From Leptospira mtsangambouensis (GTDB lineage: Bacteria > Spirochaetota > Leptospiria > Leptospirales > Leptospiraceae): a DNA stretch of 64,000 bases. The position numbers were made by a program, and so were the translations under genes. Position 1 is the first letter of the stretch. Each line of letters opens with the position of its first letter. The stretch is taken from assembly GCF_004770475.1 (NCBI RefSeq), contig NZ_RQHK01000003.1:248001-312000 (forward strand). Reading direction: 5' to 3'. Positions 19,056 through 27,910 of the stretch are shown piece by piece. The notes below the pieces were generated by a model. The model did not search any database. It was given only the letters and a program-made list of their open reading frames with translations, and had not been told where the DNA came from.

Positions 19056-19784
19056 TTGTCCGACTCGATTCGTATCAAACTCCCACCTGAAAGAATTTCC
19101 TCTCTTAAAGAACTCCAAGTTTTAACAAAGACCCAATTTAAGGATATTTCTCTTCTCCACCTAGCATTTGTTCACAGGTCATTCGCAAACGAAGACTCAG
19201 ATCGTTATTTATCTGACAATGAACGTTTGGAGTTCCTTGGTGACTCGGTCCTCGGAATCCTCGCTGCCGAATTTTTATATCGATCCTTACCCAAAGGTAA
19301 AGAAGGGAAACTTGCTAAACTAAAAAGCAAAATGGTTTCTGCGCCCGCCATTGCGAAATTAGCGCGTGTGTACAGGTTCCCTGAGTATTTACTCCTCGGC
19401 AAAGGCGAAAGGGACAAAGGGGAAGCCAATGCCAATTTACAAGCAGACTGTTTTGAAGCTTTCCTTGGTGCTTTGTATTTGGACCAAGGATTAGAAAGTT
19501 GTCGCAAGTTCCTCACTCCTCATTTCCAAACGATGGAAAAGGCAGTGGAAGATGCCGAAGAAACAAAAGATTATAAAACCATTTTGCAGGAATTTTGCCA
19601 AAAGAAATGGAAAAAATTACCTGAATATTCTGTTATGAAAGAAGAGGGTCCTGACCACGATAAAGAGTTCCTCGTTTCTGTTGTTTGCGATAAAAATTTC
19701 CAAACAAATGGGGAAGGAAAAAACAAACGTCGGGCAGAACAGATGGCAGCTAAAGCGGCCTTACGTTTTTTAAAAATACTATGA
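19056..19784 (+). CDS. rnc: Ribonuclease III
   Basis: RNase III cuts double-stranded RNA in rRNA processing and mRNA turnover. The 242-residue product has the signature ERLEFLGDSVLG near residue 50, the second acidic cluster in DCFEAFLGALYLD, and a C-terminal dsRNA-binding domain (about 165-240, DYKTILQEFCQKK to KRRAEQMAAKAAL). The start is TTG at 19056, 12 bases after a strong hairpin; no ATG fits. Its TGA overlaps the ATG of the Nudix gene. Confidence 0.95.
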   Translation: MSDSIRIKLPPERISSLKELQVLTKTQFKDISLLHLAFVHRSFANEDSDRYLSDNERLEFLGDSVLGILAAEFLYRSLPKGKEGKLAKLKSKMVSAPAIAKLARVYRFPEYLLLGKGERDKGEANANLQADCFEAFLGALYLDQGLESCRKFLTPHFQTMEKAVEDAEETKDYKTILQEFCQKKWKKLPEYSVMKEEGPDHDKEFLVSVVCDKNFQTNGEGKNKRRAEQMAAKAALRFLKIL

Positions 19785-20245
19785 TCGATTTTTTATTAAA
19801 ATCCAAATCGATGAGAGTTCGGGTTGCCGCTCTCATCCAAGACCCCAAGGGTAAAATTTTGCTTGTACAACAGCAAAAAAAACAGTCGGGGTATTGGTTA
19901 CTTCCCGGTGGTGGGATTGAATTTGGTGAGTCGGGAGAAGAAGCACTCAAACGAGAACTGAATGAAGAATTGTCTCTGGAAGTGAGTAAAATGGATTTTT
20001 TATTTCTAAATGAATCCATCGATCCAAATAAAAAACGTCATCTCATTCAAATTGTTTTTTTAACCAAGGTCAAAGATCTGTTACCCGTTCTCAATCCGAA
20101 AGAAAAAGCAATTTCTGGGTTTGGATATTTTACTACCAAAGAAATTTTGTCTATGGACATTCGTCCCGATATAAAACATTACTTCCGGGCAAAAACAACA
20201 AATAAACCTAGATATATTTCCAGCCCATGGGTGAATGAACCATGA
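19781..20245 (+). CDS. Nudix hydrolase
   Basis: The 154-residue protein contains a complete Nudix box starting GGGIEFGESGEEA and continuing LKRELNEEL (G-x5-E-x7-R-E-x-x-E-E), so it should hydrolyse a nucleoside diphosphate linked to some moiety X. The exact substrate cannot be read from sequence. It is translationally coupled to rnc upstream and aroB downstream by 4-bp ATGA overlaps. Confidence 0.9.
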   Translation: MIDFLLKSKSMRVRVAALIQDPKGKILLVQQQKKQSGYWLLPGGGIEFGESGEEALKRELNEELSLEVSKMDFLFLNESIDPNKKRHLIQIVFLTKVKDLLPVLNPKEKAISGFGYFTTKEILSMDIRPDIKHYFRAKTTNKPRYISSPWVNEP

Positions 20246-21333
20246 AGTTGTCAGAACGTGAAATTATTGGACAGGGATTTCGTTACCCAATTGAGTTACA
20301 CGAAGACTTCCAAGGCCTCACTGAAAAATTAAATTCACTTCCCAAGGTTTCAAAAATCTATGTGCTCACGAGCCGAGAAATAGCGGGAATTTATGAAAAA
20401 TACATTACCAAAGAATTAAAGTCCTTAAACTTCCCATTTTCCTTTATTTATCTAAAACCTGGTGAAAAAAATAAACATATCGATCGGGTAAAAAAAGTCT
20501 ACAACCAACTCATTGAAACGGATGCAGATAGAAGAGCTGTTGTCATCGCCTTTGGTGGTGGAGTGGTAGGTGACTTCGCGGGTTTCATTGCTGCTACCTA
20601 CCAAAGAGGCGTACGTTTTGTACAGGTTCCGACAACACTACTAGCTTGTGTTGATTCCTCAGTAGGGGGAAAGGTTGCCGTAAATGTTGATTCCGGTAAA
20701 AATATGGTTGGAGCGTTTTACCAACCAGAGTTTGTTTTTGCTCCCCTCTTTACACTTTCCACTCTCCCAGATAAAGAATGGAGTTGTGGTTTGGCAGAAA
20801 TCGCAAAACACGCATTTCTCGATGGTGGAGATTTTTTAGAAAAAATATCCAATTCAATACGTTCAGAATACTCTGCAGATTCACCAATTCTTCGTTATGC
20901 GATAGAGGAGTCTGTGCGAGTTAAATCCGGGATTGTTGGCCAAGATGAAAAAGAATCAGGTCTTCGTGCGGTCCTAAATTTAGGGCATACAACTGGTCAT
21001 GCCATTGAATCGTTAACCCAATACAAAAAATATTCTCACGGGGAAGCGGTTTCTGTGGGCCTTGTGACTGCTCTATTGTTATCGAAAGAATTGGTTGGAT
21101 TTTCAGAATCAAATTTTCAAAAGGCTATCACCCTTATGAAAAAACTGGAACTTCCCACTCGTTTGGAAGAAAAACCGGAAGAAATCTTAAAACATATGGA
21201 ACATGATAAAAAAAAGGAAGGTAGTTCCTTAAAATTTGTTCTCTTAGAGGATTTTGGAAAACCAAAATTTGGTGTTCCTGTAGAAAGAAAGATGATCCTC
21301 GAAATTTTAAAACGCCAAAAAGGAAAACTATAG
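20242..21333 (+). CDS. aroB: 3-dehydroquinate synthase
   Basis: AroB closes the first ring of the shikimate pathway from DAHP, using NAD and a divalent metal. The 363-residue product shows the nucleotide region AFGGGVVGDFAGFIAATYQRG (split here at residues ~104-124), QVPTTLLACVDSSVGGK, and the metal-binding LNLGHTTGHAIE and YSHGEAVSVG. Its start overlaps the Nudix stop by 4 bp and mscS begins 1 bp after its stop. Confidence 0.96.
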   Translation: MKLSEREIIGQGFRYPIELHEDFQGLTEKLNSLPKVSKIYVLTSREIAGIYEKYITKELKSLNFPFSFIYLKPGEKNKHIDRVKKVYNQLIETDADRRAVVIAFGGGVVGDFAGFIAATYQRGVRFVQVPTTLLACVDSSVGGKVAVNVDSGKNMVGAFYQPEFVFAPLFTLSTLPDKEWSCGLAEIAKHAFLDGGDFLEKISNSIRSEYSADSPILRYAIEESVRVKSGIVGQDEKESGLRAVLNLGHTTGHAIESLTQYKKYSHGEAVSVGLVTALLLSKELVGFSESNFQKAITLMKKLELPTRLEEKPEEILKHMEHDKKKEGSSLKFVLLEDFGKPKFGVPVERKMILEILKRQKGKL

Positions 21334-21334
21334 A

Positions 21335-22231
21335 ATGGGTAGGGGAAGCCTAAAAGAATTCTATTTGGATTTAAATCCATTAACTTTACTTCGTAGTGCT
21401 AACCGTGATTTTGCGGAAACCATGATTCTGTTTGGATACATGGTCATTGTTGCTATATTTTGTTATAAAATTACCATGATTCTTGTGGAGAGGATCAAAC
21501 CAGCTCCCGATGCGGTTCATGAATACAATCGTAGAAAAGTAGCCCGTATGGGATTTCTTTTGGTGTTTGGAATTGCTTACCTTCCCATTGTGTTTTCAAG
21601 TTTGTCGCTTTTGCCAACGGTGCTTGGTCTTGCTGGTGCCGGGATTGTCATTTCACTGAAAGAAGTCTGGTTGAATATGGTCGGTTGGTTTATGATTATG
21701 GGTGCCAATGGATTTAAGGTGGGAGACCGGATTGAACTGGATAATATCAAAGGTGATGTTGTTAATATAGGTTTTTTTAAGTTCACTCTATTAGAAATTG
21801 CTTCAGACCCAAGATTTGAACAATCAACAAATCGACTCATTCACTTTCCAAACTATAATATTGTTTTGTATCGATTCTTTATTGTTTCGGAAACTATGGA
21901 TTTTGTTTGGGATGAGTTTAAGGTTTATCTTGAGATCAATTCCAATTGGGAAAAAGCAGAAAAAATTTGTTCCCAAATCCTTCATGAAGAATTGGTTTTG
22001 GCTCCTGAATTGGTAGAATCAAAAATTCGAGAGATGTCTAAAAACTATCTGGTTCGACTTGGCAAAACAACTCCTATCGTATACACTTCTTTAGAACCTG
22101 AAGGAACTATCCTGATGTGTTTACGTTATTTAACTCCCATTCGGTCAAAGAGGCTCAATCGAATTCTTATCTCGAAAGAAATCCTAACTAAGTTCAAAAA
22201 TGAAAATGACATCTACATCCACACACATTAA
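21335..22231 (+). CDS. MscS-family mechanosensitive channel
   Basis: The 298-residue protein has hydrophobic helices at about 28-48, 66-90 and a pore-helix region VLGLAGAGIVISLKEVWLN near 90-110, followed by the beta-domain signature GANGFKVGDRIELDNIKGDV. This is the MscS fold, which releases solutes on osmotic downshock. It is smaller and less Gly/Ala-patterned in TM3 than E. coli MscS. It is co-linear with aroB and overlaps the next gene by 32 bp. Confidence 0.87.
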   Translation: MGRGSLKEFYLDLNPLTLLRSANRDFAETMILFGYMVIVAIFCYKITMILVERIKPAPDAVHEYNRRKVARMGFLLVFGIAYLPIVFSSLSLLPTVLGLAGAGIVISLKEVWLNMVGWFMIMGANGFKVGDRIELDNIKGDVVNIGFFKFTLLEIASDPRFEQSTNRLIHFPNYNIVLYRFFIVSETMDFVWDEFKVYLEINSNWEKAEKICSQILHEELVLAPELVESKIREMSKNYLVRLGKTTPIVYTSLEPEGTILMCLRYLTPIRSKRLNRILISKEILTKFKNENDIYIHTH

Positions 22232-22946
22232 AGACAGTTCGATCTGGGTCTTTGTATCCTTATTAGTTGCGGTTTTAGTTTCCGGTTTGTTGTTCGGTCC
22301 TTGTAAAGCAACTGCCGCAAGACCTGGTTCTATTCCTAAAGATGCAAACTACGAAAAAAAAACAAATCTCTACCTTTTGGTAGGGGATGGGTTTTACCGT
22401 GAATGGTATGAAAATGGAAATTTAATCACTGAAGTGCCCGTTGATGCTCTTGGCCAACCCAATGGATATGGTAAAAAGTTAAATTACCTCACTGGGATTA
22501 CCATCATGGAAGGGAATATGATCAACGGTGAGCGAGATGGACTTTGGAAGTTTTATTTCTCAGATGGTAAATTATACATTGAACAAAATTACCAAGCAGG
22601 GAATCGCAAAAAACAGCTATGGATTCGATCTGCTGAACTCGGAAATGAAACCGGCTCTTACCATAGATACTTTCGTAGTGGTCGGGTGAACGAAAAAGGT
22701 TTTTTTGATGGCGGTTTGCGTACAGGCGATTGGGTTCGTTATTATCCAGATACAAAAGTAGAAGAAAAGGGTAGTTACGAAAACGATAAGAAGGTGGGTG
22801 AGTGGTTTTATTACTACCCAACTGGTGCAAAAGAAGCATCTGAAATCTACTCCAATGAAGGAGAATTGATTTCAAGATCTACATTCTATCCGAATGGAAA
22901 GGTTTGGTGTTTGGTGCGCAAAGGAAAAGAATCGGAGTGCCACTAG
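22200..22946 (+). CDS. MORN/YwqK-type repeat protein, exported
   Basis: The 248-residue product has an N-terminal hydrophobic segment (about 13-34) acting as signal or anchor. Several MORN-like repeats follow: FYREWYENGNLITE, GERDGLWKFYFSDGKLYIEQ, TGDWVRYYPDTKVEEKGSYENDK (repeat about 180-202) and VGEWFYYYPTGAKEASE. Such repeats are common in leptospiral surface or periplasmic proteins; their function is unknown. The start overlaps mscS by 32 bp, so the two genes are coupled. Confidence 0.8.
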   Translation: MKMTSTSTHIKDSSIWVFVSLLVAVLVSGLLFGPCKATAARPGSIPKDANYEKKTNLYLLVGDGFYREWYENGNLITEVPVDALGQPNGYGKKLNYLTGITIMEGNMINGERDGLWKFYFSDGKLYIEQNYQAGNRKKQLWIRSAELGNETGSYHRYFRSGRVNEKGFFDGGLRTGDWVRYYPDTKVEEKGSYENDKKVGEWFYYYPTGAKEASEIYSNEGELISRSTFYPNGKVWCLVRKGKESECH

Positions 22947-22954
22947 CTAGGCAC

Positions 22955-23974
22955 TCAAAATTCTGTGGCTTTTCCAAAAAGCCCCAAATGATTTTGGATC
23001 AAATCAATATTAAAAAGTAATAAACTAAACAAAAACGTTACAAAGAAAACAATAAGAATTGTACTAAATAAAGACAAAAACCCATTTCTTAAAAAACGAA
23101 ATTGTAAATAAGCAAAACTAACAGTCAGATTTTTCCAATTGCTACTGTTTGGTTCCCCACCCACTTTTTTGTAATTGAAGATATAAAATAAAGATAAAAT
23201 CCCAAGTAAAATGAAAATAAAGTAACTAAACTCTGTTACATAGTGTTTTTGTAATAGGAAAAGCGGAATATAAATTAAGTTTCCGATTAAAATCCCAATT
23301 AAGATGATGATGGCCACATGAAACACGGGAGCAAAAATAGACCCAGTTTTTGTGTTACTTGGTGATCTCCCTTCTTCTTCTAAGGAAGAGGAAAATTGTA
23401 GTGATTGGAATCCTTCTGCTAGTTCTTTATTTTTTAAAATCAATCGATAGGAAACTACACTGATTCCGTATGTGATGATTATAAAAACGAAATAAAAATA
23501 GGATAAAATTTCCTGCTGCATTGCCAGGTTGAGTTGGTAAAAAACTTTTGGTGCCAAAACAACAAAAGACACAGGATAAAAAACATTTGCCAATGTTTTA
23601 TGAAACCACGCTCGGTAGGCATAGGAAACTGCAGTTGAAAATGCTAATAACAAATAAAACAAAGAAAGTCCGAGTAATAATTTTTGACCAACTAAGACTC
23701 GTTTGATATTTTCTTTTGTATCTTCCTGCTCTGTATCGACAGGAAGTTCTCTTGATTCCAGCTCAACCAAAAATGATTCCAAATAGGAAATTCGATTCAG
23801 AACTCCATTCTCAGTAACTACTTGAGGTTTCATTGATTCCATTGCCGATTCGGAATTTTCTGTGGCGATATAATCGGGAAGCTGAACCGTATAATCAACA
23901 AAGAGGGAATGAATGAGAATGATGGCAATAAATGCCGAAGTGATGATCGGAAGTCGTTTTTTTATTTTTTCCAT
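22955..23974 (-). CDS. Hypothetical integral membrane protein
   Basis: I do not recognise this 339-residue protein. It has a first hydrophobic segment at about 9-25, an extracytoplasmic section to about 95, then at least six further helices, several arranged in pairs (about 97-120, 130-175, 215-275, 305-330). A Ser-rich charged stretch (SLEEEGRSPSNTKTGS) lies mid-protein. It is 6 bp downstream of the tail-anchored hypothetical gene, so both are in one transcript, divergent from the lolC-like operon. Confidence 0.78.
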   Translation of the reverse strand: MEKIKKRLPIITSAFIAIILIHSLFVDYTVQLPDYIATENSESAMESMKPQVVTENGVLNRISYLESFLVELESRELPVDTEQEDTKENIKRVLVGQKLLLGLSLFYLLLAFSTAVSYAYRAWFHKTLANVFYPVSFVVLAPKVFYQLNLAMQQEILSYFYFVFIIITYGISVVSYRLILKNKELAEGFQSLQFSSSLEEEGRSPSNTKTGSIFAPVFHVAIIILIGILIGNLIYIPLFLLQKHYVTEFSYFIFILLGILSLFYIFNYKKVGGEPNSSNWKNLTVSFAYLQFRFLRNGFLSLFSTILIVFFVTFLFSLLLFNIDLIQNHLGLFGKATEF

Positions 23975-23980
23975 AGAAGT

Positions 23981-24967
23981 TTATAAGATTACAAAAATAG
24001 TCATCATACCAATCGCAAGAACGATTAACATAATGATATAAGGCATTAAATGAAAACTCTCATCAGCAGAAAGTTTTTGGTTCTGTTTTGCTTTAGTTAC
24101 GGCTGCAGTGGGAGAAGCAACTGAACCTATGATATTGGCTGCCCCTTGTTGTGCATCTGTTGTTTTGATTTTAACAGAATTCTCTTCTTCAATGATTTTT
24201 CCGTAGATTTGTTCATTGATTTTGATGACAACTTCAGAAAAATTTTTGTTATTCGAGATGTTTACAATTTTTGCGGGAATTTGTTTAATTGCACCAGATT
24301 CTTCTTTGAGTTCCAGAGTATTGATGATGGAATCTGTGATTCCATCACCAGGAACCAAACGAATGTACACATTGTCGCCTGCTTTCAGTTCAACGAGAGG
24401 GACTCCATTCACTGGGGAAAGTTGGAACTTAAATTGAACAATTTGTTTGTCAGCTGGGATTAAAAAACCGGAGGCTTGGGGAACTGGTGTTGGAGGAGGT
24501 GCTTCTTTTTTTGCAACTTCTTCCTCGTCCACAGTGGTTTTTGAAACTTCACTCGGGTCAATGAGTTCAAAATGGATTTCCACTTTTGGTTCTGTGTTTC
24601 CCGAGGTTCTTTTGTGAATTTCGCTAAAAACAAAGTCCAAACGGTCTGTTAGGTTGTGATCCATGTAGTGAAGGATCTCTTCCAAAAAACTTTCTGATCC
24701 AAATTTTGTTTTGATCAGCTCTTGGAGGGACTTTGTGATGTTTTTTTGTTGTTCCCCTTTGTAAATCACCCGTTGCATTCGGTTATAAAAGTCCTGAAAT
24801 GTGGACCGAACTGGCAAAAGGGACAGTGGGCTTGTACACGAAACTCCCTCAAACTTCACCGATTTGGTTTCAACCGGGTCAATGACAGCCGCAATCATGG
24901 TGTAGACCATATTGGCTTCGTCTCGAAGGTTTACTTTGACAGAATAATAGTTTGGTGTCTCAGGCAT
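23981..24967 (-). CDS. Hypothetical tail-anchored protein
   Basis: I do not recognise this protein (328 residues from the ATG at 24967). It is mostly soluble, with a Pro-rich hinge (KKEAPPPTPVPQ) at about residue 155-165 and two mixed alpha/beta parts. It ends in a single transmembrane helix (YIIMLIVLAIGMMTIFVIL), so it should be C-terminally anchored with its body in the cytoplasm. An in-frame TTG at 25012 would add 15 residues, but its TTGACA looks more like a -35 box for this gene. It forms a transcript with the downstream membrane protein. Confidence 0.75.
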   Translation of the reverse strand: MPETPNYYSVKVNLRDEANMVYTMIAAVIDPVETKSVKFEGVSCTSPLSLLPVRSTFQDFYNRMQRVIYKGEQQKNITKSLQELIKTKFGSESFLEEILHYMDHNLTDRLDFVFSEIHKRTSGNTEPKVEIHFELIDPSEVSKTTVDEEEVAKKEAPPPTPVPQASGFLIPADKQIVQFKFQLSPVNGVPLVELKAGDNVYIRLVPGDGITDSIINTLELKEESGAIKQIPAKIVNISNNKNFSEVVIKINEQIYGKIIEEENSVKIKTTDAQQGAANIIGSVASPTAAVTKAKQNQKLSADESFHLMPYIIMLIVLAIGMMTIFVIL

Positions 24968-25027
24968 AAGGTTCTTTTTTGACAGTATCCATCTTTTGAA
25001 TAAAGCTGTCAAAAAGATTAGGTCATC

Positions 25028-26380
25028 ATGGGAATTGTCTCTTTAATCACTATCCGTTACATCCGAGGGTCCAGAGTACTAGGATTCCTCTCCATCAAAT
25101 CCAGGCTGTCGTTCATTGTTATGGCGGTGGGAGTGGGGCTCCTAGTGGTTGTCCTCTCCATTTTCAACGGATTCCAAAAACAAGTGAAAGAATCTCTTTG
25201 GCAAGGGGGACCACATATCACGATCGAAAACTCATATGGGTCTGGAGCGATTTATGATTATGAAAAGGTTATCGCTCACCTAAAGTCAGATCCGAAATTG
25301 GCAGAGTCTTTTGTTTCTGTCGAAGGAAACATAACGAGTCATGGACTCATTCAAAGTAATAACAACTTTAACCCCATTATGATTCGAGCAGTCCCTGTGG
25401 ACTTTGTCGAAAAACTAGTGGAGAATGGGTTACCAAACTTCCCTCGCATTTTGCAATACGATCGGGATGAGATCCAATCGATCAACACGAAGAAATTGGT
25501 TGTTGTGGGAAAAGAAATGAGTGCCATCTACGGGTATGGGCTTGGTCGTGAAATCACAATGGCTGTTCCCGGTGGAAGATTCACTGTGGAACGTGGTGTC
25601 CAAGTCAATGTCCAAACCTTTCGATTGACCGGACTTTTTAAAACAGGTTATTATAATTACGATTCTAAGTTTGTGTTTTTGTCTCTTCCGCAAGCTCAAG
25701 AATTTTTTAAGATGAGTGGAGCAGTCAATCAGGTTGCTATTAAGGTTCGTTCCTTGGATGATTTAAAACTAACCAAACATAGAATCTTATCAAGGTTAAA
25801 CGAAGACAACTGGAACAAAAAAATTCAAGATGAAACATCATGGTCTGTTCGAACGATCGCTGAAGAACAAGAAAACTTTTTAGCTGCACTAAGGCTTGAA
25901 AAAACAATCATCTCCATCATTGTATTTTTATTTATTGTCCTTGCTGCACTTGGGATGGTTGCTACTGTCCATTCATTGATTCGAGCAAAAAGAAGATCCA
26001 TTGGAACTCTGAAGGCTCTTGGCCTTGCTTCCAATGATATTCTTTTGATTTTTACATTAAATGCAATGATCGTAGGGATTTTGTCTTCGCTCGTCGGTGG
26101 AATGGCTGGGATCTTTATTGCGACTAAGTTAGAAGTCATCATCAACGTAATCTCTGAGATCATCAATGGAATTGGTGGACTATTAAACCCTGGGGATTGG
26201 GATCCAGTAGAACTTGTACCAAAAGATATTTATTATTTTGATCATATCCCTGTGGACATTGATATTTCTTTTATCTTTATGGTGACAACGGCTGCGACCA
26301 TTCTTTCGGGTCTTGCTGGTTATTTCCCTGCACGTATGGCTGCGAATCTAAACCCTGTGGATACAATCCGAAATGACTGA
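25028..26380 (+). CDS. LolC/LolE-family ABC transporter permease
   Basis: The 450-residue protein has the FtsX/MacB-type permease layout: TM1 at about 28-50 ([19 protein letters not shown]), a large periplasmic domain and three C-terminal helices (about 300-325, 350-380, 415-440). The N-terminal IRYIRGSR and the C-terminal [15 protein letters not shown] are LolC/E hallmarks. With the adjacent ATPase it should extract lipoproteins from the inner membrane for outer-membrane delivery. Only one permease gene is present here, suggesting a homodimeric LolF-like form. It overlaps the ATPase gene by 8 bp. Confidence 0.88.
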   Translation: MGIVSLITIRYIRGSRVLGFLSIKSRLSFIVMAVGVGLLVVVLSIFNGFQKQVKESLWQGGPHITIENSYGSGAIYDYEKVIAHLKSDPKLAESFVSVEGNITSHGLIQSNNNFNPIMIRAVPVDFVEKLVENGLPNFPRILQYDRDEIQSINTKKLVVVGKEMSAIYGYGLGREITMAVPGGRFTVERGVQVNVQTFRLTGLFKTGYYNYDSKFVFLSLPQAQEFFKMSGAVNQVAIKVRSLDDLKLTKHRILSRLNEDNWNKKIQDETSWSVRTIAEEQENFLAALRLEKTIISIIVFLFIVLAALGMVATVHSLIRAKRRSIGTLKALGLASNDILLIFTLNAMIVGILSSLVGGMAGIFIATKLEVIINVISEIINGIGGLLNPGDWDPVELVPKDIYYFDHIPVDIDISFIFMVTTAATILSGLAGYFPARMAANLNPVDTIRND

Positions 26381-27068
26381 TATGAATATAAAACCAACTG
26401 TTTCCGTTCGCAAATTAGAAAAATACTATCAAGTTGTTGATAAAAGATACCATATCATTTCTGGCCTAGATTTTGAAGTTTTGCCTGGCGAAATTGTTTC
26501 TGTAGAAGGAGCATCGGGAGTGGGGAAGTCCACTCTTCTCAATATCCTTGGTGCTATGGATTCGTTTGACGACGGTGAGGTGGAAGTTTGTGGAGTGAGT
26601 CTAAAAAATCTAAACGAAAAACAAAGAGAAAGTTTTCGTGCCGAAAAAATTTCTTTTATCTTCCAACAACATCTTCTGTTACCTGATTTTACCGCTTTAG
26701 AAAATGTAATGATGCCACTTCTCATTGCAAAAATGAATCCAGGTTTGGCAAAACAACAGGCCACTGAAATTTTAAAAAAGGTAGGTCTTGGCGAAAGGAC
26801 AGATAGTTTCCCATCCCAACTCTCCGGTGGAGAAAGTGCAAGGGTCGGTGTGGCAAGGGCACTTGTGGGAAGGAGGCAACTCATTTTGGCAGATGAACCA
26901 ACAGGAAACTTGGATCGGGATAACTCTCGCCATTTGATGGATTTAATCAAAGAACTGCAGAATGAATTTAAGTTCTCTTTGATTCTTGTGACTCACGACT
27001 TGGAGCTTGCCTCTATGGCTCACAAACGAAATCGAATTGTTTCTGGGCAGCTAACGTCCGTTACCTGA
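26373..27068 (+). CDS. LolD-like ABC transporter ATP-binding protein
   Basis: The 231-residue ATPase shows Walker [10 protein letters not shown], the signature [16 protein letters not shown], Walker [13 protein letters not shown] and the H-loop VTHD. The EPTGNLD form is typical of the LolD/MacB/FtsE group. The start overlaps the LolC-like permease gene by 8 bp, so it powers that permease. The mcsAB-like gene begins 1 bp after the stop. Confidence 0.9.
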   Translation: MTDMNIKPTVSVRKLEKYYQVVDKRYHIISGLDFEVLPGEIVSVEGASGVGKSTLLNILGAMDSFDDGEVEVCGVSLKNLNEKQRESFRAEKISFIFQQHLLLPDFTALENVMMPLLIAKMNPGLAKQQATEILKKVGLGERTDSFPSQLSGGESARVGVARALVGRRQLILADEPTGNLDRDNSRHLMDLIKELQNEFKFSLILVTHDLELASMAHKRNRIVSGQLTSVT

Positions 27069-27069
27069 G

Positions 27070-27849
27070 ATGAGCTTTTGTCGTTTTTGCGGAACCACAG
27101 AAATTCAGTTTCGTAAAAGCGGCAAGTTTGGTTGTGTTCATTGTGTTTCCAATTTTGAATTCCCAAAACCAAAAAAAAACAAAATCATCCCAAAAAACTT
27201 AAGTGAAGATTTGGAAAATTTTGTAAAAGAAAATACGAACCATCTCTCTTTATTGTCTTTTCGAACTCGCATCACAAGAAATCTAAAATCAAATCTTTTC
27301 CCTTTTTATGAAACTTATGAAGATAAGTTGAAACGGTTGTTAGTTGACAATAAAATGGATTTTTATCTGTATCCAGATGGTATTTTTTCGAATCCCCCAA
27401 GGACTGCGGAACCGGAACGGACAATGGGTTTTTATTTGGGATCGGAAGACCATATCCGCTGGGAATCCATCTGGGTTTTCCCACCGAAAAATTCGCTTCT
27501 TTTCCCCCTAAGAGAAAAAAAGAAAATTTCCCTTTTTCGTTTTTTATTCCAAAAATCTTACTGGGCACATGTTCCTGAATGGGGATTTGTTTCTTCCTGC
27601 CCCACCAATTTGGGAATGGGAAGGCGAGATTCTGTCCTACTCGGAGTGGATCCCGAACTGGCGATTGGGTTTTTTTCAAATTTACAAACATTGTATGAAT
27701 TTGGTATAGAATTTGCTCCTTCCTCCGATCATAGATTCAGGAACATCGGAAAAGACCGGGTTCTTATCGTAAAAATCTCGTGGAAGAACGCCTCAGTGGT
27801 TCAAAAACGTCAGTTTTACAAAATTCTTGGTTTACTAGGCTCGTATTAA
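27070..27849 (+). CDS. McsA/McsB-like fusion, reduced arginine kinase homolog
   Basis: The 259-residue product joins two parts. Residues 4-25 form a McsA-like zinc site (C4, C7, C22, C25: CRFC and CVHC). Residues ~60-250 match pieces of the McsB/phosphagen-kinase fold: SFRTRITRNL (63-72, McsB SSRIRLARNL), GSEDHIR (124-130, usually NEEDHIR) and SSCPTNLGMGRRDSV (175-189). The kinase part is much shorter than McsB (~350 residues) and the first Glu of NEED, involved in catalysis in phosphagen kinases, is Ser here. clpC follows, as in Firmicutes ctsR-mcsA-mcsB-clpC. It may be an adaptor or pseudokinase for ClpC; that is inference. Confidence 0.72.
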   Translation: MSFCRFCGTTEIQFRKSGKFGCVHCVSNFEFPKPKKNKIIPKNLSEDLENFVKENTNHLSLLSFRTRITRNLKSNLFPFYETYEDKLKRLLVDNKMDFYLYPDGIFSNPPRTAEPERTMGFYLGSEDHIRWESIWVFPPKNSLLFPLREKKKISLFRFLFQKSYWAHVPEWGFVSSCPTNLGMGRRDSVLLGVDPELAIGFFSNLQTLYEFGIEFAPSSDHRFRNIGKDRVLIVKISWKNASVVQKRQFYKILGLLGSY

Positions 27850-27910
27850 ACCGGTACGGTCGTGATGGGAACAAAGAACGTTCGTCTAATTAAAAAAGGC
27901 AGGGTGCGGC

